From: Deltaproteobacteria bacterium
Lineage (GTDB): Bacteria; Desulfobacterota; Binatia; Binatales; Binataceae
DNA: 38,661 nucleotides
Reading direction: 5' to 3'
NCBI GenBank assembly: GCA_003135855.1
Contig: PNBD01000102.1
Coordinates: forward strand, 627-39,287
Shown: positions 8,315-16,106 of the stretch, in pieces
Numbering within the stretch: position 1 is the stretch's first letter
How the letters are laid out: every line of letters begins with the position of its first letter
Position numbers and translations under genes: made by a program
The notes under the pieces: generated by a model
Seen by the model: the letters and a program-made list of their open reading frames with translations, nothing else
Database searches by the model: none
Told to the model about the DNA's origin: nothing

Positions 8315-9328
8315 TTATGGGGCAAGGTTGCCCGAGTTAAGGCAGCCAACCCCGGTCTCGGAAAGGTTGGTGAAGTTGCTCAGAGCGGTGTTGTCGGCGA
8401 CCTTGCTTGGGCAGGTTATCTCCAAACCCGTGCAATTGCCGTTGGCGGTGTTGTTCACAACCTGCGACCCAGCAGCGGTAATAGCCACAGGACCCGGACA
8501 AGAAACTTGGTAAGGGTCGTTACTCGTGTTGCCGCTCACCAGGCAGTTGGCGGTACACGTTATTCCGCTAGCGTTGCCCGACGAGTTGTTCCCCGAGATG
8601 ACGTTGTCAATAGCAGTCGAGATCCCAGTTTGAAAACCGCTGATCGCATTGCCGCTGATCAGGTTCTGGTTTCCAGCAGATACGCCGGCGCCCGGGTGGC
8701 CAGGACCGGCCGAGATCACGTTATCCAGAACCTTACAGTTTTGGCTGATCACGATTGCGGAATCGCCTACAGCCGTGCTGTTCTGGGTTAGCGTGTTGCC
8801 TTTGACCAGGCTTCCGTCGGAAACGACGATCAAGTTTCCGGCAGTGCCGGAGATAGTGTTCCCCACGATGGTGGCAATCTTCCCCGCAATGATGGCACCA
8901 ACTGCGTGGCCAGCGACCATGGAGTTTTTCACTGTGCCGTAGTCACCAAGTGTAAAGCCGTTATTCCCACCAGTTATACCTCTCACTCCATCTACGACCG
9001 CACGCGAGCCGGTGGCGTAGATGTCCCTCGCAAACCCCTTGAACGTGCCGTTTCGCACCGTTACGTCAGCTATCCCGGTGGCGAGGACTCCGTTGGTGGG
9101 CCCACTACCTGAGACGGTGAAGCCATTGAGCTCCAGAGTCACGGGGCCGGCATTGAATATCAGACAGTTGACGCCAGCCGACGCAATATTGTTGATCACC
9201 GTGTAGGAGCCCGCACCGAAGGTTCCACATGCGGTAATGTCTGTGGCGAACGCGCGCGAAGAACTCATCGCGACTAGAACTGTTGCCCACAGTAGCGACC
9301 ACAGGGTTTGATTCCTTTTCAGAAGCAC
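8315..9328 (-). CDS. Secreted parallel beta-helix repeat protein
   Basis: A 337-residue exported protein. The start is best placed at the GTG at 9328, preceded by GGAGGG with seven-base spacing, giving a signal peptide (LLKRNQTLWSLLWATVLVAM, then SSSRAFA) cleaved before TDITACG. The mature part is made of short turns rich in G-N-x-I/V-S-G (TIVGNTISGTAGN, LISGNAISGFQTG, LVSGNTSND), the pattern of right-handed beta-helix proteins of the pectate-lyase/NosD type. There are scattered cysteine pairs (CTANC, CSGPV-like and CTGLEITC segments). No catalytic residues are recognised; it could be a surface adhesin, a polysaccharide-binding protein or a lyase. Its codon use looks less GC-biased than its neighbours. 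It is convergent with the SagB-like gene, 26 bp apart. Confidence 0.8.
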   Translation of the reverse strand: MLLKRNQTLWSLLWATVLVAMSSSRAFATDITACGTFGAGSYTVINNIASAGVNCLIFNAGPVTLELNGFTVSGSGPTNGVLATGIADVTVRNGTFKGFARDIYATGSRAVVDGVRGITGGNNGFTLGDYGTVKNSMVAGHAVGAIIAGKIATIVGNTISGTAGNLIVVSDGSLVKGNTLTQNSTAVGDSAIVISQNCKVLDNVISAGPGHPGAGVSAGNQNLISGNAISGFQTGISTAIDNVISGNNSSGNASGITCTANCLVSGNTSNDPYQVSCPGPVAITAAGSQVVNNTANGNCTGLEITCPSKVADNTALSNFTNLSETGVGCLNSGNLAP

Positions 9329-9709
9329 TGCTTTTCCCTCCGGCATGGATTGAGTTTGAGCGCGACCTGCCTCCAATCCATCGTTGTCAAACTCCAGAAG
9401 GTGTGAGAAGCGCTTTGGGATGGTCCTCGGCCATAAAGCCACGAAAGTTCGGCTGCATTGCTTCCCCATACGTATCCGCGAAAACCAGTTGAACTCCGAT
9501 TTTGATCTGGAAGCGCGCGCTAGGATTGCAGAAGACTGCGGCGGCTTGCAAATACAAAGTCAGAACCTGATCTTGAGGCCAGAGCGCGCCGCCGCCGCAA
9601 GCGCCTACCGATTCGCGCGACGATGCCGCGGATGATTTGTGTCACCCCGATCGCTCGCCCGATCATGAGAAGTCTGCATTCGATCTGAGCGACCTGCTCA
9701 TCCGTCGAA

Positions 9710-9746
9710 CATCGGGGCGGGTGGTGCCCAAGTAGTCGCCCCGATG
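9710..9746. repeat. 10-bp inverted repeat upstream of the amt1 promoters
   Basis: CATCGGGGCG (9710-9719) and CGCCCCGATG (9737-9746) are perfect inverted copies 17 bp apart. They straddle the -35 position of a TATAAT box at 9753-9758, so the repeat could be a regulator site. It could also be a terminator for RNA reading in from upstream, but the following bases are not a T-run. Confidence 0.5.
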
Positions 9747-9752
9747 CCTGTT

Positions 9753-9758
9753 TATAAT
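9753..9758 (+). promoter_or_regulatory. Consensus -10 box TATAAT (candidate sigma-70 promoter)
   Basis: A perfect TATAAT with no recognisable -35 at 16-18 bp upstream. A TG dinucleotide two bases before it approximates an extended -10. It may be a second, activator-dependent promoter of amt1. It could be chance, but AT-rich hexamers are rare in this GC-rich background. Confidence 0.4.
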
Positions 9759-9801
9759 GCATTTTGCAATGCAATGCGTTAGATATTCGCTGCATTTTGC
9801 A
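9758..9801. repeat. Paired TGCATTTTGCA elements, candidate regulator sites
   Basis: TGCATTTTGCA occurs at 9758-9768 and again at 9791-9801, 33 bp apart, about three helical turns. The first copy extends into the perfect inverted repeat TGCATTttgcAATGCA (9758-9773). The TGCA ends recall NtrC half-sites, but the spacing is 16 bp rather than the usual 17. The second copy directly abuts the -24 element of the sigma-54 promoter. Confidence 0.5.
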
Positions 9802-9817
9802 TGGCATCGCCATTGCT
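9802..9817 (+). promoter_or_regulatory. Sigma-54 (RpoN) promoter of amt1
   Basis: TGGCATCGCCATTGCT matches the -24/-12 consensus: GG at 9803-9804, GC at 9815-9816, exactly 10 bp between them, with TGGCA and TTGCT both intact. Transcription would start near 9828, about 75 bp before the amt1 ATG. This implies NtrC-type activation under nitrogen limitation. Confidence 0.65.
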
Positions 9818-9903
9818 CTCTAGCGAGCGCGATTATTGTGCCCGTCGCGTCTGATCGCGAACCTTCGGCTGAGGGCATTAGAACCATAACAGGAGAACTG
9901 TAG

Positions 9904-11457
9904 ATGTACTCAGGGATTGCGGGAGGCCTTCGACTGTTTCGCGAGAGGTTGCGAGACCCAGTCATCCGCCGCAACGCGGGGATGCTCTTGCTCGGCAAGA
10001 CGATCGGATTGGCGCTCATACTGCTCTTGATCTCGAAATGGTGGATGCCGAATTCGGCGTTTGCCGATGCGGCGCCATCGGAAATTCCGGCGCACATCAA
10101 CGCGATCAACACGGTCTGGACGCTGGTCGCAGCGTATCTGGTATTTTGCATGCAGGTTGGCTTCGTCATGCTGGAGGCCGGCTTTGCGCGTTCACGTGAG
10201 ACGGTCAACATACTGGTCGAGGGTATCGCCGACACCTGCATCTGCGGCGTCACCTTCTGGCTGTGGGGCTTCGCGTTCATGTTCGAGCCGGGCACGCCCT
10301 GGATCGGCACCACCGGCTTCATGCTGCACGGACTCGCCCCGACCTACGGCACGACCGGCGTTCCGCTACTGGCCTACTGGGTTTTCCAGTTTGCATTCGC
10401 CGACACCTGTTCGACGGTTACCTCGGGCGCAATGATTGGCCGCTGCGGCTTCATTGGCGACCTGTTGTACAGCGTTGGCGTGACCGGCTTTATCTACCCG
10501 ATCATCGGTCACTGGGCATGGGGTCCGGACGGATGGCTCGCGGTAATGGCGCCGGTATCGTTCCATGACTTCGCGGGCTCGACCGTCGTTCATACGATCG
10601 GTGGAATTATTTCGCTGGCGGGCGCAATCGCGCTCGGACCAAGGCTTGGCCGCGTGTTCAAGCGCGACGGTGGGCAGCCGATGAAGCCGCACGATCTCAT
10701 AATCGGTGCGACCGGCGGATTGATCTTGTGGTTCGGATGGTACGGCTTCAACCCGGGCAGCACGCTATCGGCGCTCGACGCCCAGGGTATCGGCCGCGTC
10801 TCATTCAACACCACGCTCGCCGCGTGCTCGGCCGGTCTGACCGCACTGTTCATCTCGTACTATAAGGCCGGCAAGTGGGATCTCGCACTGACGGTCAACG
10901 GCTTCCTGGCCGGACTCGTCGCGATCACCTGCCCCTGCTACTGGGTCGATCCCGAAGGCGCGTTCCTGCTCGGAATCGGCGCGGGCTTCGTCGTCGTCGC
11001 GGGCATCGATTTGCTCGAGTACCTGCGCATCGACGATCCGATCGGTGCGGTTCCAGTGCACGCATTCGCCGGAATCTGGGGTACTCTGTCGCTCGGACTG
11101 TTTGCCGCCGGCAAGTATGGCGCGCCGACGGCCACCGGGGCCGACACCAGCTCGGTGGTGACCGGGCTTTTCTACGGCGGTGGGCTGGGCGTGCTGAAGG
11201 CGCAAATGATCGGTAGTTTCTCGATCACGATCGCGACCTTCATCGCCTCGATGGCGTTAATGTACGCGGTCAAGGCAACCGGCACTCTGCGGATTTCGAC
11301 TGAAGGTGAAATCGAAGGACTCGATATCCACGAGCATGGCTTCCCGGCATACCCGGAATACGTCGTGACCGGCGACGACGGCGCTCCGAAGACTATCGAC
11401 GATGTACCAATCGGCAGGCGCACACTGGCGCGACCCGCGAAGAGGAAGGTCGCCTAA
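9904..11457 (+). CDS. Ammonium transporter 1 (Amt/MEP/Rh family)
   Basis: A 517-residue polytopic membrane protein of the Amt family with an unusual 65-residue N-terminal extension holding an extra hydrophobic segment (residues 27-44). The ammonium-pore signature is present: Asp222 and the first twin histidine, His230, in HDFAGSTVVHTIGG, and the second twin histidine, His386, in VPVHAFAGIWG. FGWYGFNPGSTLSALD and the cytoplasmic tail IEGLDIHEHGFPAYPEY are also typical. The usual AER motif after TM3 reads MIGRCGF here, so the Glu is missing, unlike in the two other Amt proteins of this locus. An AGGAG site precedes the ATG. A sigma-54 promoter lies upstream and a large hairpin downstream, so it is probably its own transcription unit. 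Confidence 0.95.
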   Translation: MYSGIAGGLRLFRERLRDPVIRRNAGMLLLGKTIGLALILLLISKWWMPNSAFADAAPSEIPAHINAINTVWTLVAAYLVFCMQVGFVMLEAGFARSRETVNILVEGIADTCICGVTFWLWGFAFMFEPGTPWIGTTGFMLHGLAPTYGTTGVPLLAYWVFQFAFADTCSTVTSGAMIGRCGFIGDLLYSVGVTGFIYPIIGHWAWGPDGWLAVMAPVSFHDFAGSTVVHTIGGIISLAGAIALGPRLGRVFKRDGGQPMKPHDLIIGATGGLILWFGWYGFNPGSTLSALDAQGIGRVSFNTTLAACSAGLTALFISYYKAGKWDLALTVNGFLAGLVAITCPCYWVDPEGAFLLGIGAGFVVVAGIDLLEYLRIDDPIGAVPVHAFAGIWGTLSLGLFAAGKYGAPTATGADTSSVVTGLFYGGGLGVLKAQMIGSFSITIATFIASMALMYAVKATGTLRISTEGEIEGLDIHEHGFPAYPEYVVTGDDGAPKTIDDVPIGRRTLARPAKRKVA

Positions 11458-11525
11458 GCGCAACGATGAGCGACGCAGACCCGGGCGACTTTACGGGAGT
11501 CATCCAGGATAAATCTGCACCACCC

Positions 11526-11571
11526 GGACCGGTCTCGAGCGCGGAATCAGCCACCGACTTGAGACCGGTCC
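11526..11571 (+). terminator. Long stem-loop after amt1, probable terminator
   Basis: A 14-bp stem, GGACCGGTCTCGAG (11526-11539) with CTTGAGACCGGTCC (11558-11571), has one G-U pair and an 18-nt loop. It lies 68 bp after the amt1 stop. The bases after it (GACAACTTTAAAG) give only a weak T-run, so it may act as a processing or stabilising element instead. Confidence 0.55.
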
Positions 11572-11649
11572 GACAACTTTAAAGCTCCGGGTTCTCACCT
11601 ACGTCCACTCATCTGGTGCGCGGTCGGTGGTGACTGTTTGGCAGGCATT

Positions 11650-11666
11650 TGCTCAAAGATTGAGCA
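11650..11666. promoter_or_regulatory. NtrC-like enhancer palindrome
   Basis: TGCTCAAAGATTGAGCA is a perfect 17-bp palindrome (7-bp arms, 3-bp centre). NtrC sites are 17 bp of the form TGCACC-N5-GGTGCA; this keeps TGC-x-C and G-x-GCA. Its centre is about 75 bp before the start predicted from the sigma-54 promoter, a normal enhancer distance. The assignment to NtrC is inference. Confidence 0.55.
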
Positions 11667-11706
11667 TGCACTTTGCAAATAACGCCCCAAATCCACAACA
11701 TTCTAC

Positions 11707-11722
11707 TGGCGCTTCTTTTGCT
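11707..11722 (+). promoter_or_regulatory. Sigma-54 (RpoN) promoter of the P-II/amt2 unit
   Basis: TGGCGCTTCTTTTGCT has GG at 11708-11709, GC at 11720-11721 and exactly 10 bp between, with TGGC and TTGCT conserved. Transcription would begin near 11733, about 80 bp before the leader ORF. A T-rich stretch between the two elements is common in strong sigma-54 promoters. Confidence 0.65.
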
Positions 11723-11812
11723 CTGTCGCCCAACGTGCTCCCCGCCCGTAACGGGTAGCGCAACGGTACTGAGCGCGGATCCGTAATCCGCCGCCGAATC
11801 GAAGGAGGCAAA

Positions 11813-12207
<395 letters not shown>

Positions 12208-12227
12208 CTCAATTGTTCACGCAGCGT

Positions 12228-12244
12228 AGTGCTGGCTGAGCACT
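12228..12244. repeat. Small inverted repeat between the P-II gene and amt2
   Basis: AGTGCT-ggctg-AGCACT, a perfect 6-bp stem with a 5-nt loop, lies 28 bp before the amt2 ATG and ahead of the AGGAGG site at 12255-12260. No T-run follows, so it is not a full terminator. It could tune amt2 expression relative to P-II. Confidence 0.4.
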
Positions 12245-12271
12245 GCGAAAATTCAGGAGGAGCTTTGCAAA

Positions 12272-13984
12272 ATGCCCCACGTTCCCGTGAAACGTAGGAG
12301 ACAATGGTTACTCAAAACCGTCATCGCAATACTGATGGCGCAATGGCTCAGCGGCCCGGTTATCATCGCACTGGCCGACGAGCCGCAACCCGATCCGGCC
12401 GGAATTGCTACCGGCGACAAGACCACCACCTACGACGCGGGTGGTACAGGCTTTGTCGTTACCGAACCGACCGATAAGACTGCCCCCGACTACGGCAAGA
12501 GCAAGAAAGCGTTCGATGAGTACACCGCTCAAGCGGCCAAAGAGCCGCTCGCGATGAAGCTCGCCGACAACGTGGGGCATCTGCGAATCGCCACGAATTT
12601 TTCGTGGACCCTGCTGACCGGTTATCTGGTGCTCTTCATGCAGGCCGGGTTCGCTCTCCTCACCTGCGGGCTGGTTCGAAAAAAGAACGCCGGGCATCTC
12701 ATGATGCTTAACTTCGCGGCTTACGTATTTGCCTTTCTCGCATACTACGCATGCGGCTACGCCTTTCAATTTGGCGCGGTCGCGATAAATGCGGCGCCAA
12801 CGAACCTTGGCGGCATCCCGGCGCTCAACCATTTCCTCCTGGGGAGCGGGCAATGGGGCTTCCTCGGTGGCAAGGGCTTCTTCCTGAGCGGTCCAGGCTA
12901 CGACGCCGCCAGCAATTGTTTGACTCTGTTCGAAGTCGTGTTCATGGAGACCGCTGGCTATATCATCGTCGGCGCGATCTGTGAGCGGATCACTTTCTGG
13001 GCGTTCATCCTTTGCGAACTCTTCATCGGCGCCATTCTTTACCCGAGCTTCGGCTGTTGGGTATGGGGCGGCGGGTGGCTGTCTCAGTTGGGATCGACGA
13101 TGAACATGGGCCATGGCTACGTGGATTTTGCCGGCTCGACCGTCGTCCACGCAGTCGGCGGATTCGCCGCGATGGCGCTCGCAGTAATTCTCGGTCCCCG
13201 GCTGGGCAAGTACGGACCCGACGGCAAGCCGCGCGCATTTCCAGCGCACAACCTGGTCTATGTCGTAACGGGAACCTTCATCCTGCTGTTCGGCTGGATG
13301 GGATTTAATCCTGGCTCGACCTTGGGCGCGAGCGACCTGCGCATCTCCGTAATCGCCGTAAACACTAATCTCGCCGCCGTCGCCGGCGCCGCGTCTGCGA
13401 TGTTCCTCTGGTATTACATGTTCGGCAAACCCGACATCACGATGGCCTGCAACGGGATGCTCGCCGGTTTGGTCGCGATCACCGCTCCCTGCGCCTTCGT
13501 GTCGCCCAACTCGGCCGTGCTCATTGGACTGATTGCCGGAATCATCGTGGACCTCGGCGTGCTCTTCAACGAACGCGTCATCAAGGTGGACGATCCGTGC
13601 GGCGCAATCTCGGTTCATGGATATTGCGGTTGGTTCGGCGCGGTCTCCGTGGGGATCTTCGCCGACGGCACCTATGGAGCCGGCTGGAATGGAGTCGGCG
13701 CGACGACGTATCTCGGCCAAGCGGGTATGGGCGTGACTGGCCTGCTACATGGAGACGTTCGCCAGTTCTTTATGCAGCTAGGCGGAGCCACTTTGTGTGC
13801 CGTCTACGTATTCGGCTTCACCTACGTGGTCTTCTCGGCGGTCAACGCCGTCCGCTCGATGCGCGTCACTCAAGAGGTGGAGCTCGAAGGACTCGACGTT
13901 CCCGAGTTCGGCTTGGAGTGTTACCCGGAAGACAGTATCGAAATGCTTGCGCCCGGAGCCCGTGGCGAAGGAGCAAGAGCATAA
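12272..13984 (+). CDS. Ammonium transporter 2 (Amt family, long periplasmic N-terminus)
   Basis: A 570-residue Amt protein. A signal peptide (residues about 7-35, ending IIALA) is followed by a soluble segment of about 70 residues (36-108) rich in Lys, Asp and Thr that ordinary Amt proteins lack. The transporter core then begins at FSWTLLTGYLVLFMQAGFALL. Pore residues are intact: Asp285 and His293 in YVDFAGSTVVHAVGG, and His449 in CGAISVHGYCGWFGA. The motif GAICERITF after TM3 and the tail VELEGLDVPEFGLECYPE are standard. AGGAGG lies upstream with a rather long 11-base spacing. It is probably co-transcribed with the P-II gene, and a strong terminator follows at 14092-14137. Confidence 0.95.
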   Translation: MPHVPVKRRRQWLLKTVIAILMAQWLSGPVIIALADEPQPDPAGIATGDKTTTYDAGGTGFVVTEPTDKTAPDYGKSKKAFDEYTAQAAKEPLAMKLADNVGHLRIATNFSWTLLTGYLVLFMQAGFALLTCGLVRKKNAGHLMMLNFAAYVFAFLAYYACGYAFQFGAVAINAAPTNLGGIPALNHFLLGSGQWGFLGGKGFFLSGPGYDAASNCLTLFEVVFMETAGYIIVGAICERITFWAFILCELFIGAILYPSFGCWVWGGGWLSQLGSTMNMGHGYVDFAGSTVVHAVGGFAAMALAVILGPRLGKYGPDGKPRAFPAHNLVYVVTGTFILLFGWMGFNPGSTLGASDLRISVIAVNTNLAAVAGAASAMFLWYYMFGKPDITMACNGMLAGLVAITAPCAFVSPNSAVLIGLIAGIIVDLGVLFNERVIKVDDPCGAISVHGYCGWFGAVSVGIFADGTYGAGWNGVGATTYLGQAGMGVTGLLHGDVRQFFMQLGGATLCAVYVFGFTYVVFSAVNAVRSMRVTQEVELEGLDVPEFGLECYPEDSIEMLAPGARGEGARA

Positions 13985-14091
13985 CGCAAATGATGCGGAG
14001 CGAAACGCACGCGTATCAGTAGCGATAAGATCGAAGGTAAACCATACTCGTAGCCAAGCCGGGACGATCCAAAATGGTTTGGCGAATTACC

Positions 14092-14137
14092 TCGGGGGCG
14101 AGCCGCGATTCGACGCGGTCCGCCCCCCGATTGTTTT
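14092..14137 (+). terminator. Rho-independent terminator after amt2
   Basis: A two-tier hairpin: outer arms TCGGGGGCG / CGCCCCCCGA (one bulge) and inner arms CCGCG / CGCGG around ATTCGA, followed by TTGTTTT. It separates the P-II/amt2 unit from the phosphatase-kinase-amt3 unit. Confidence 0.8.
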
Positions 14138-14178
14138 CATGAATTGAGTGAGGCGCGGCGCTGTCGAAATCTCTGCAA

Positions 14179-15003
14179 ATGGTAATTGCCACTTCTGCCG
14201 AAGCGTATGTCGAACCAGCCTTCGAGCTGGCTTTGTTGTCAGATACCGGCACCGAGCGGCCCGATAACCAGGATTGCTGCGGCCAATTCATCGAGGGTCC
14301 GGACACCGCGGTGTTCGCCATCGCCGACGGCGTCGGCGGGTACGAAGGCGGCGAGCTCGCGAGCCGGATGTGCATCGACATAATGCTGCAAGCATACCGC
14401 GAGAGTTCGCCGGCGTGGGGCGCGGGCAAGCGGCTTCATCGCGCGATCCAGCGCGCGAATATCGAGATTCATCAACGGGCGCTAACGGTGCCGGAACTGC
14501 GCCGGATGGCGACGACGTTGACCGCGGTCGCAGTTGAGAACGGAGCTTTCACCGCGATCCACGTTGGCGATTGCCGGCTCTATCTGATCCGGAACAGCCG
14601 AATCACGCAAATCAGCCAGGATCACACCGTGGTCGCGGAACGCGTCCGGATGGGTCTGATGAGCGCCGCGCGCGCCAAAGATCATCCCGATCGCGGGATG
14701 CTGCTTAGGAGTATGGGCCACCAGCTGATCGTGTCGGTGGACCGGATTCAGATGCCGCTGGTTGAGCGCGATCGTCTGATCCTGTGCAGTGACGGTTTGT
14801 ATAACGTGATCGAAACTCCGGAGATTGAATATCTGACGCGCGATCGCGATCCCGAGTCCGGTTGCCGCAATTTGATCGACACCGCCAATCGTCGCGGCAC
14901 CGCCGACAATCTCACCTGCGCGATCTTCAAGATGATCGCACCCACCGGGCATAAGCCAACCGGCAGTGGCTGGCGCGAGCGGCTCCGCGATTTTTTTGCC
15001 TGA
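14179..15003 (+). CDS. PP2C family serine/threonine phosphatase
   Basis: A 274-residue PPM/PP2C phosphatase. All family motifs are seen in order: SDTGTERPDNQD (residues 21-32), FAIADGVGGYEGGE (46-59, metal-binding Asp50-Gly51), ATTLTAV (111-117), IHVGDCRLYLI (128-137), LCSDGL (202-207, Asp205) and TADNLT (241-246, Asp243). It would remove phosphate from Ser/Thr with two metal ions. No transmembrane segment or sensor domain is present, so it is cytoplasmic. It is the first gene after the amt2 terminator, followed 86 bp later by a Ser/Thr kinase and then an Amt gene, so kinase and phosphatase probably share a target. The ribosome site is weak and the start is not certain. Confidence 0.93.
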   Translation: MVIATSAEAYVEPAFELALLSDTGTERPDNQDCCGQFIEGPDTAVFAIADGVGGYEGGELASRMCIDIMLQAYRESSPAWGAGKRLHRAIQRANIEIHQRALTVPELRRMATTLTAVAVENGAFTAIHVGDCRLYLIRNSRITQISQDHTVVAERVRMGLMSAARAKDHPDRGMLLRSMGHQLIVSVDRIQMPLVERDRLILCSDGLYNVIETPEIEYLTRDRDPESGCRNLIDTANRRGTADNLTCAIFKMIAPTGHKPTGSGWRERLRDFFA

Positions 15004-15089
15004 CGTCGCTCGCGCTGCCGGTTCGATTGCTTGCCCGCTCCGCCTGATGTTAATTTCGCTGACCGCCATAAGCGAGATGGCCTGAAAAC

Positions 15090-16106
15090 ATGCGCGAGGT
15101 CAGCGTTGGCGAAAACCTCGATCAGTACCACCTGACCGGCTTGATCGCGCGCAGCGGGATGGCGTCGATTTTTCAGGCCACCGATACCGTCGACGGCGCC
15201 ACCGTCGTAATCAAAATCCCGTACCTGCAGTTCGAAAGCGATGTGGTCTTTTACGGGCGCTTTCAGCGCGAGGAAGAGGTCGGGCGCCGTCTCAACCATC
15301 CCGGCATCATCAGAGTGCTCAGCCCCAAGCACAAAAGCCGCATGTACATCGCGATGGAGTACGTCGATGGGCAGTCACTGCGCGCGCTGATGCGTGAGCC
15401 CGGCGGTATGCCGACCGACAAGGCACTCGATATCGCGCGGCAAATCGCGGAGATGCTGGTTTACATGCACGGCGAGGGCGTGGTGCATCGCGATCTGAAG
15501 CCCGAGAACATCCTGGTCACCAAAGAAGGCAAGACCAAGATCATGGATTTCGGAATTGCACTCGATGAATCCGCGCGGCGGCTGACGTGGACCGGGCTAT
15601 CGTCGACGATCGGAACGCCGGACTACATGGCGCCCGAGCAGGTCAGTGGGCGGCGCGGCGACGTGCGCACCGACATCTACGCACTCGGCGTGATTCTGTA
15701 CGAGATGCTGACCGGCAATCTGCCGTACTCTGGACCCAACGTGTACAGCGTGATGCGCGCGAAGACCAATGAAGACCCGCGGCCGCCGAGCGCGTTCAAG
15801 CCCGACCTCGATCCGCATCTTGAAGAGATCATCCTGCACGCGATCGAGCGCTCGCCGCGTGACCGCTATGCGAGTGCGGCGGAGATGCTGGCGGATCTTC
15901 GCGATCCATCGCTGGTCGTGCCGCAGGGACGCGCACGTCATCTTCATCCACCGAATGTCAGGCTGAAACAGATCAAGCGCGGAATCGGTTACGGCCTGGT
16001 TTTCGTCTCGCTGGTCGGAATTTTCATATTCCTGATATGGATCGCCAACCGTTACCCGGCGTCGCCCACACAGGCGCGCCGTTCCTACAGAGGCCAGACG
16101 AAATGA
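15090..16106 (+). CDS. Serine/threonine protein kinase with a C-terminal membrane anchor
   Basis: A 338-residue Hanks-type kinase. Seen are the ATP lysine Lys42 (TVVIK), the helix-C glutamate near residues 61-63, the catalytic loop HRDLKPEN (133-140), DFGIA (153-157), GTPDYMAPEQ (175-184) and DIYALGVILYEMLTGNLPY. The glycine-rich loop is degenerate, LIARSGMASIFQA instead of GxGGMG, but other residues argue that it is active. A single membrane span lies at about 301-320 (YGLVFVSLVGIFIFLIWIAN), followed by a short basic tail with no PASTA or other sensor domain. So the kinase domain faces the cytoplasm at the membrane, where Amt proteins sit. Its stop overlaps the next Amt start by ATGA, implying coupled translation and a shared role. 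Confidence 0.93.
   Translation: MREVSVGENLDQYHLTGLIARSGMASIFQATDTVDGATVVIKIPYLQFESDVVFYGRFQREEEVGRRLNHPGIIRVLSPKHKSRMYIAMEYVDGQSLRALMREPGGMPTDKALDIARQIAEMLVYMHGEGVVHRDLKPENILVTKEGKTKIMDFGIALDESARRLTWTGLSSTIGTPDYMAPEQVSGRRGDVRTDIYALGVILYEMLTGNLPYSGPNVYSVMRAKTNEDPRPPSAFKPDLDPHLEEIILHAIERSPRDRYASAAEMLADLRDPSLVVPQGRARHLHPPNVRLKQIKRGIGYGLVFVSLVGIFIFLIWIANRYPASPTQARRSYRGQTK

Larger units (their letters stand above)
9329..9903. other. Intergenic regulatory region upstream of amt1
   Basis: About 575 bp without a convincing gene. It holds a large inverted repeat (9710-9746), a TATAAT box (9753-9758), two TGCATTTTGCA elements (9758-9768 and 9791-9801) and a sigma-54 type promoter (9802-9817). The part from 9347 to about 9700 shows nothing I can name. 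A 97-codon minus-strand frame at 9520-9813 is Arg-rich and unlike any known family, and I do not call it a gene. Confidence 0.6.
11458..11812. other. Intergenic region between amt1 and the P-II gene
   Basis: 355 bp without a normal gene. In order it holds a strong stem-loop (11526-11571), an NtrC-like 17-bp palindrome (11650-11666), a sigma-54 promoter (11707-11722) and a leader RNA of about 80 nt. The leader has two small hairpins, CCCGtaaCGGG and GCGGAT/ATCCGC (11775-11791), and a GGAGG site for a 19-codon ORF. Confidence 0.6.

Noticed and set aside
9520-10322. Overlapping minus-strand frames (97 and 219 codons) upstream of and opposite the start of amt1
   Set aside because: Arg-rich composition, no family resemblance, and overlap with the amt1 promoters and coding start.
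11639-11653. TGGCAGGCATTTGCT as a sigma-54 promoter for the P-II gene
   Set aside because: The GG to GC distance is 9 instead of 10 bp, and a correctly spaced element lies 68 bp downstream.
11662-11677. GAGCATGCACTTTGCA as a sigma-54 promoter
   Set aside because: The essential GG of the -24 element is AG, and half of it belongs to the 17-bp palindrome.
12308-13720. A 470-codon open frame on the minus strand opposite amt2
   Set aside because: It mirrors the coding bias of amt2, has no recognisable domain and no sensible promoter; amt2 on the plus strand is certain.
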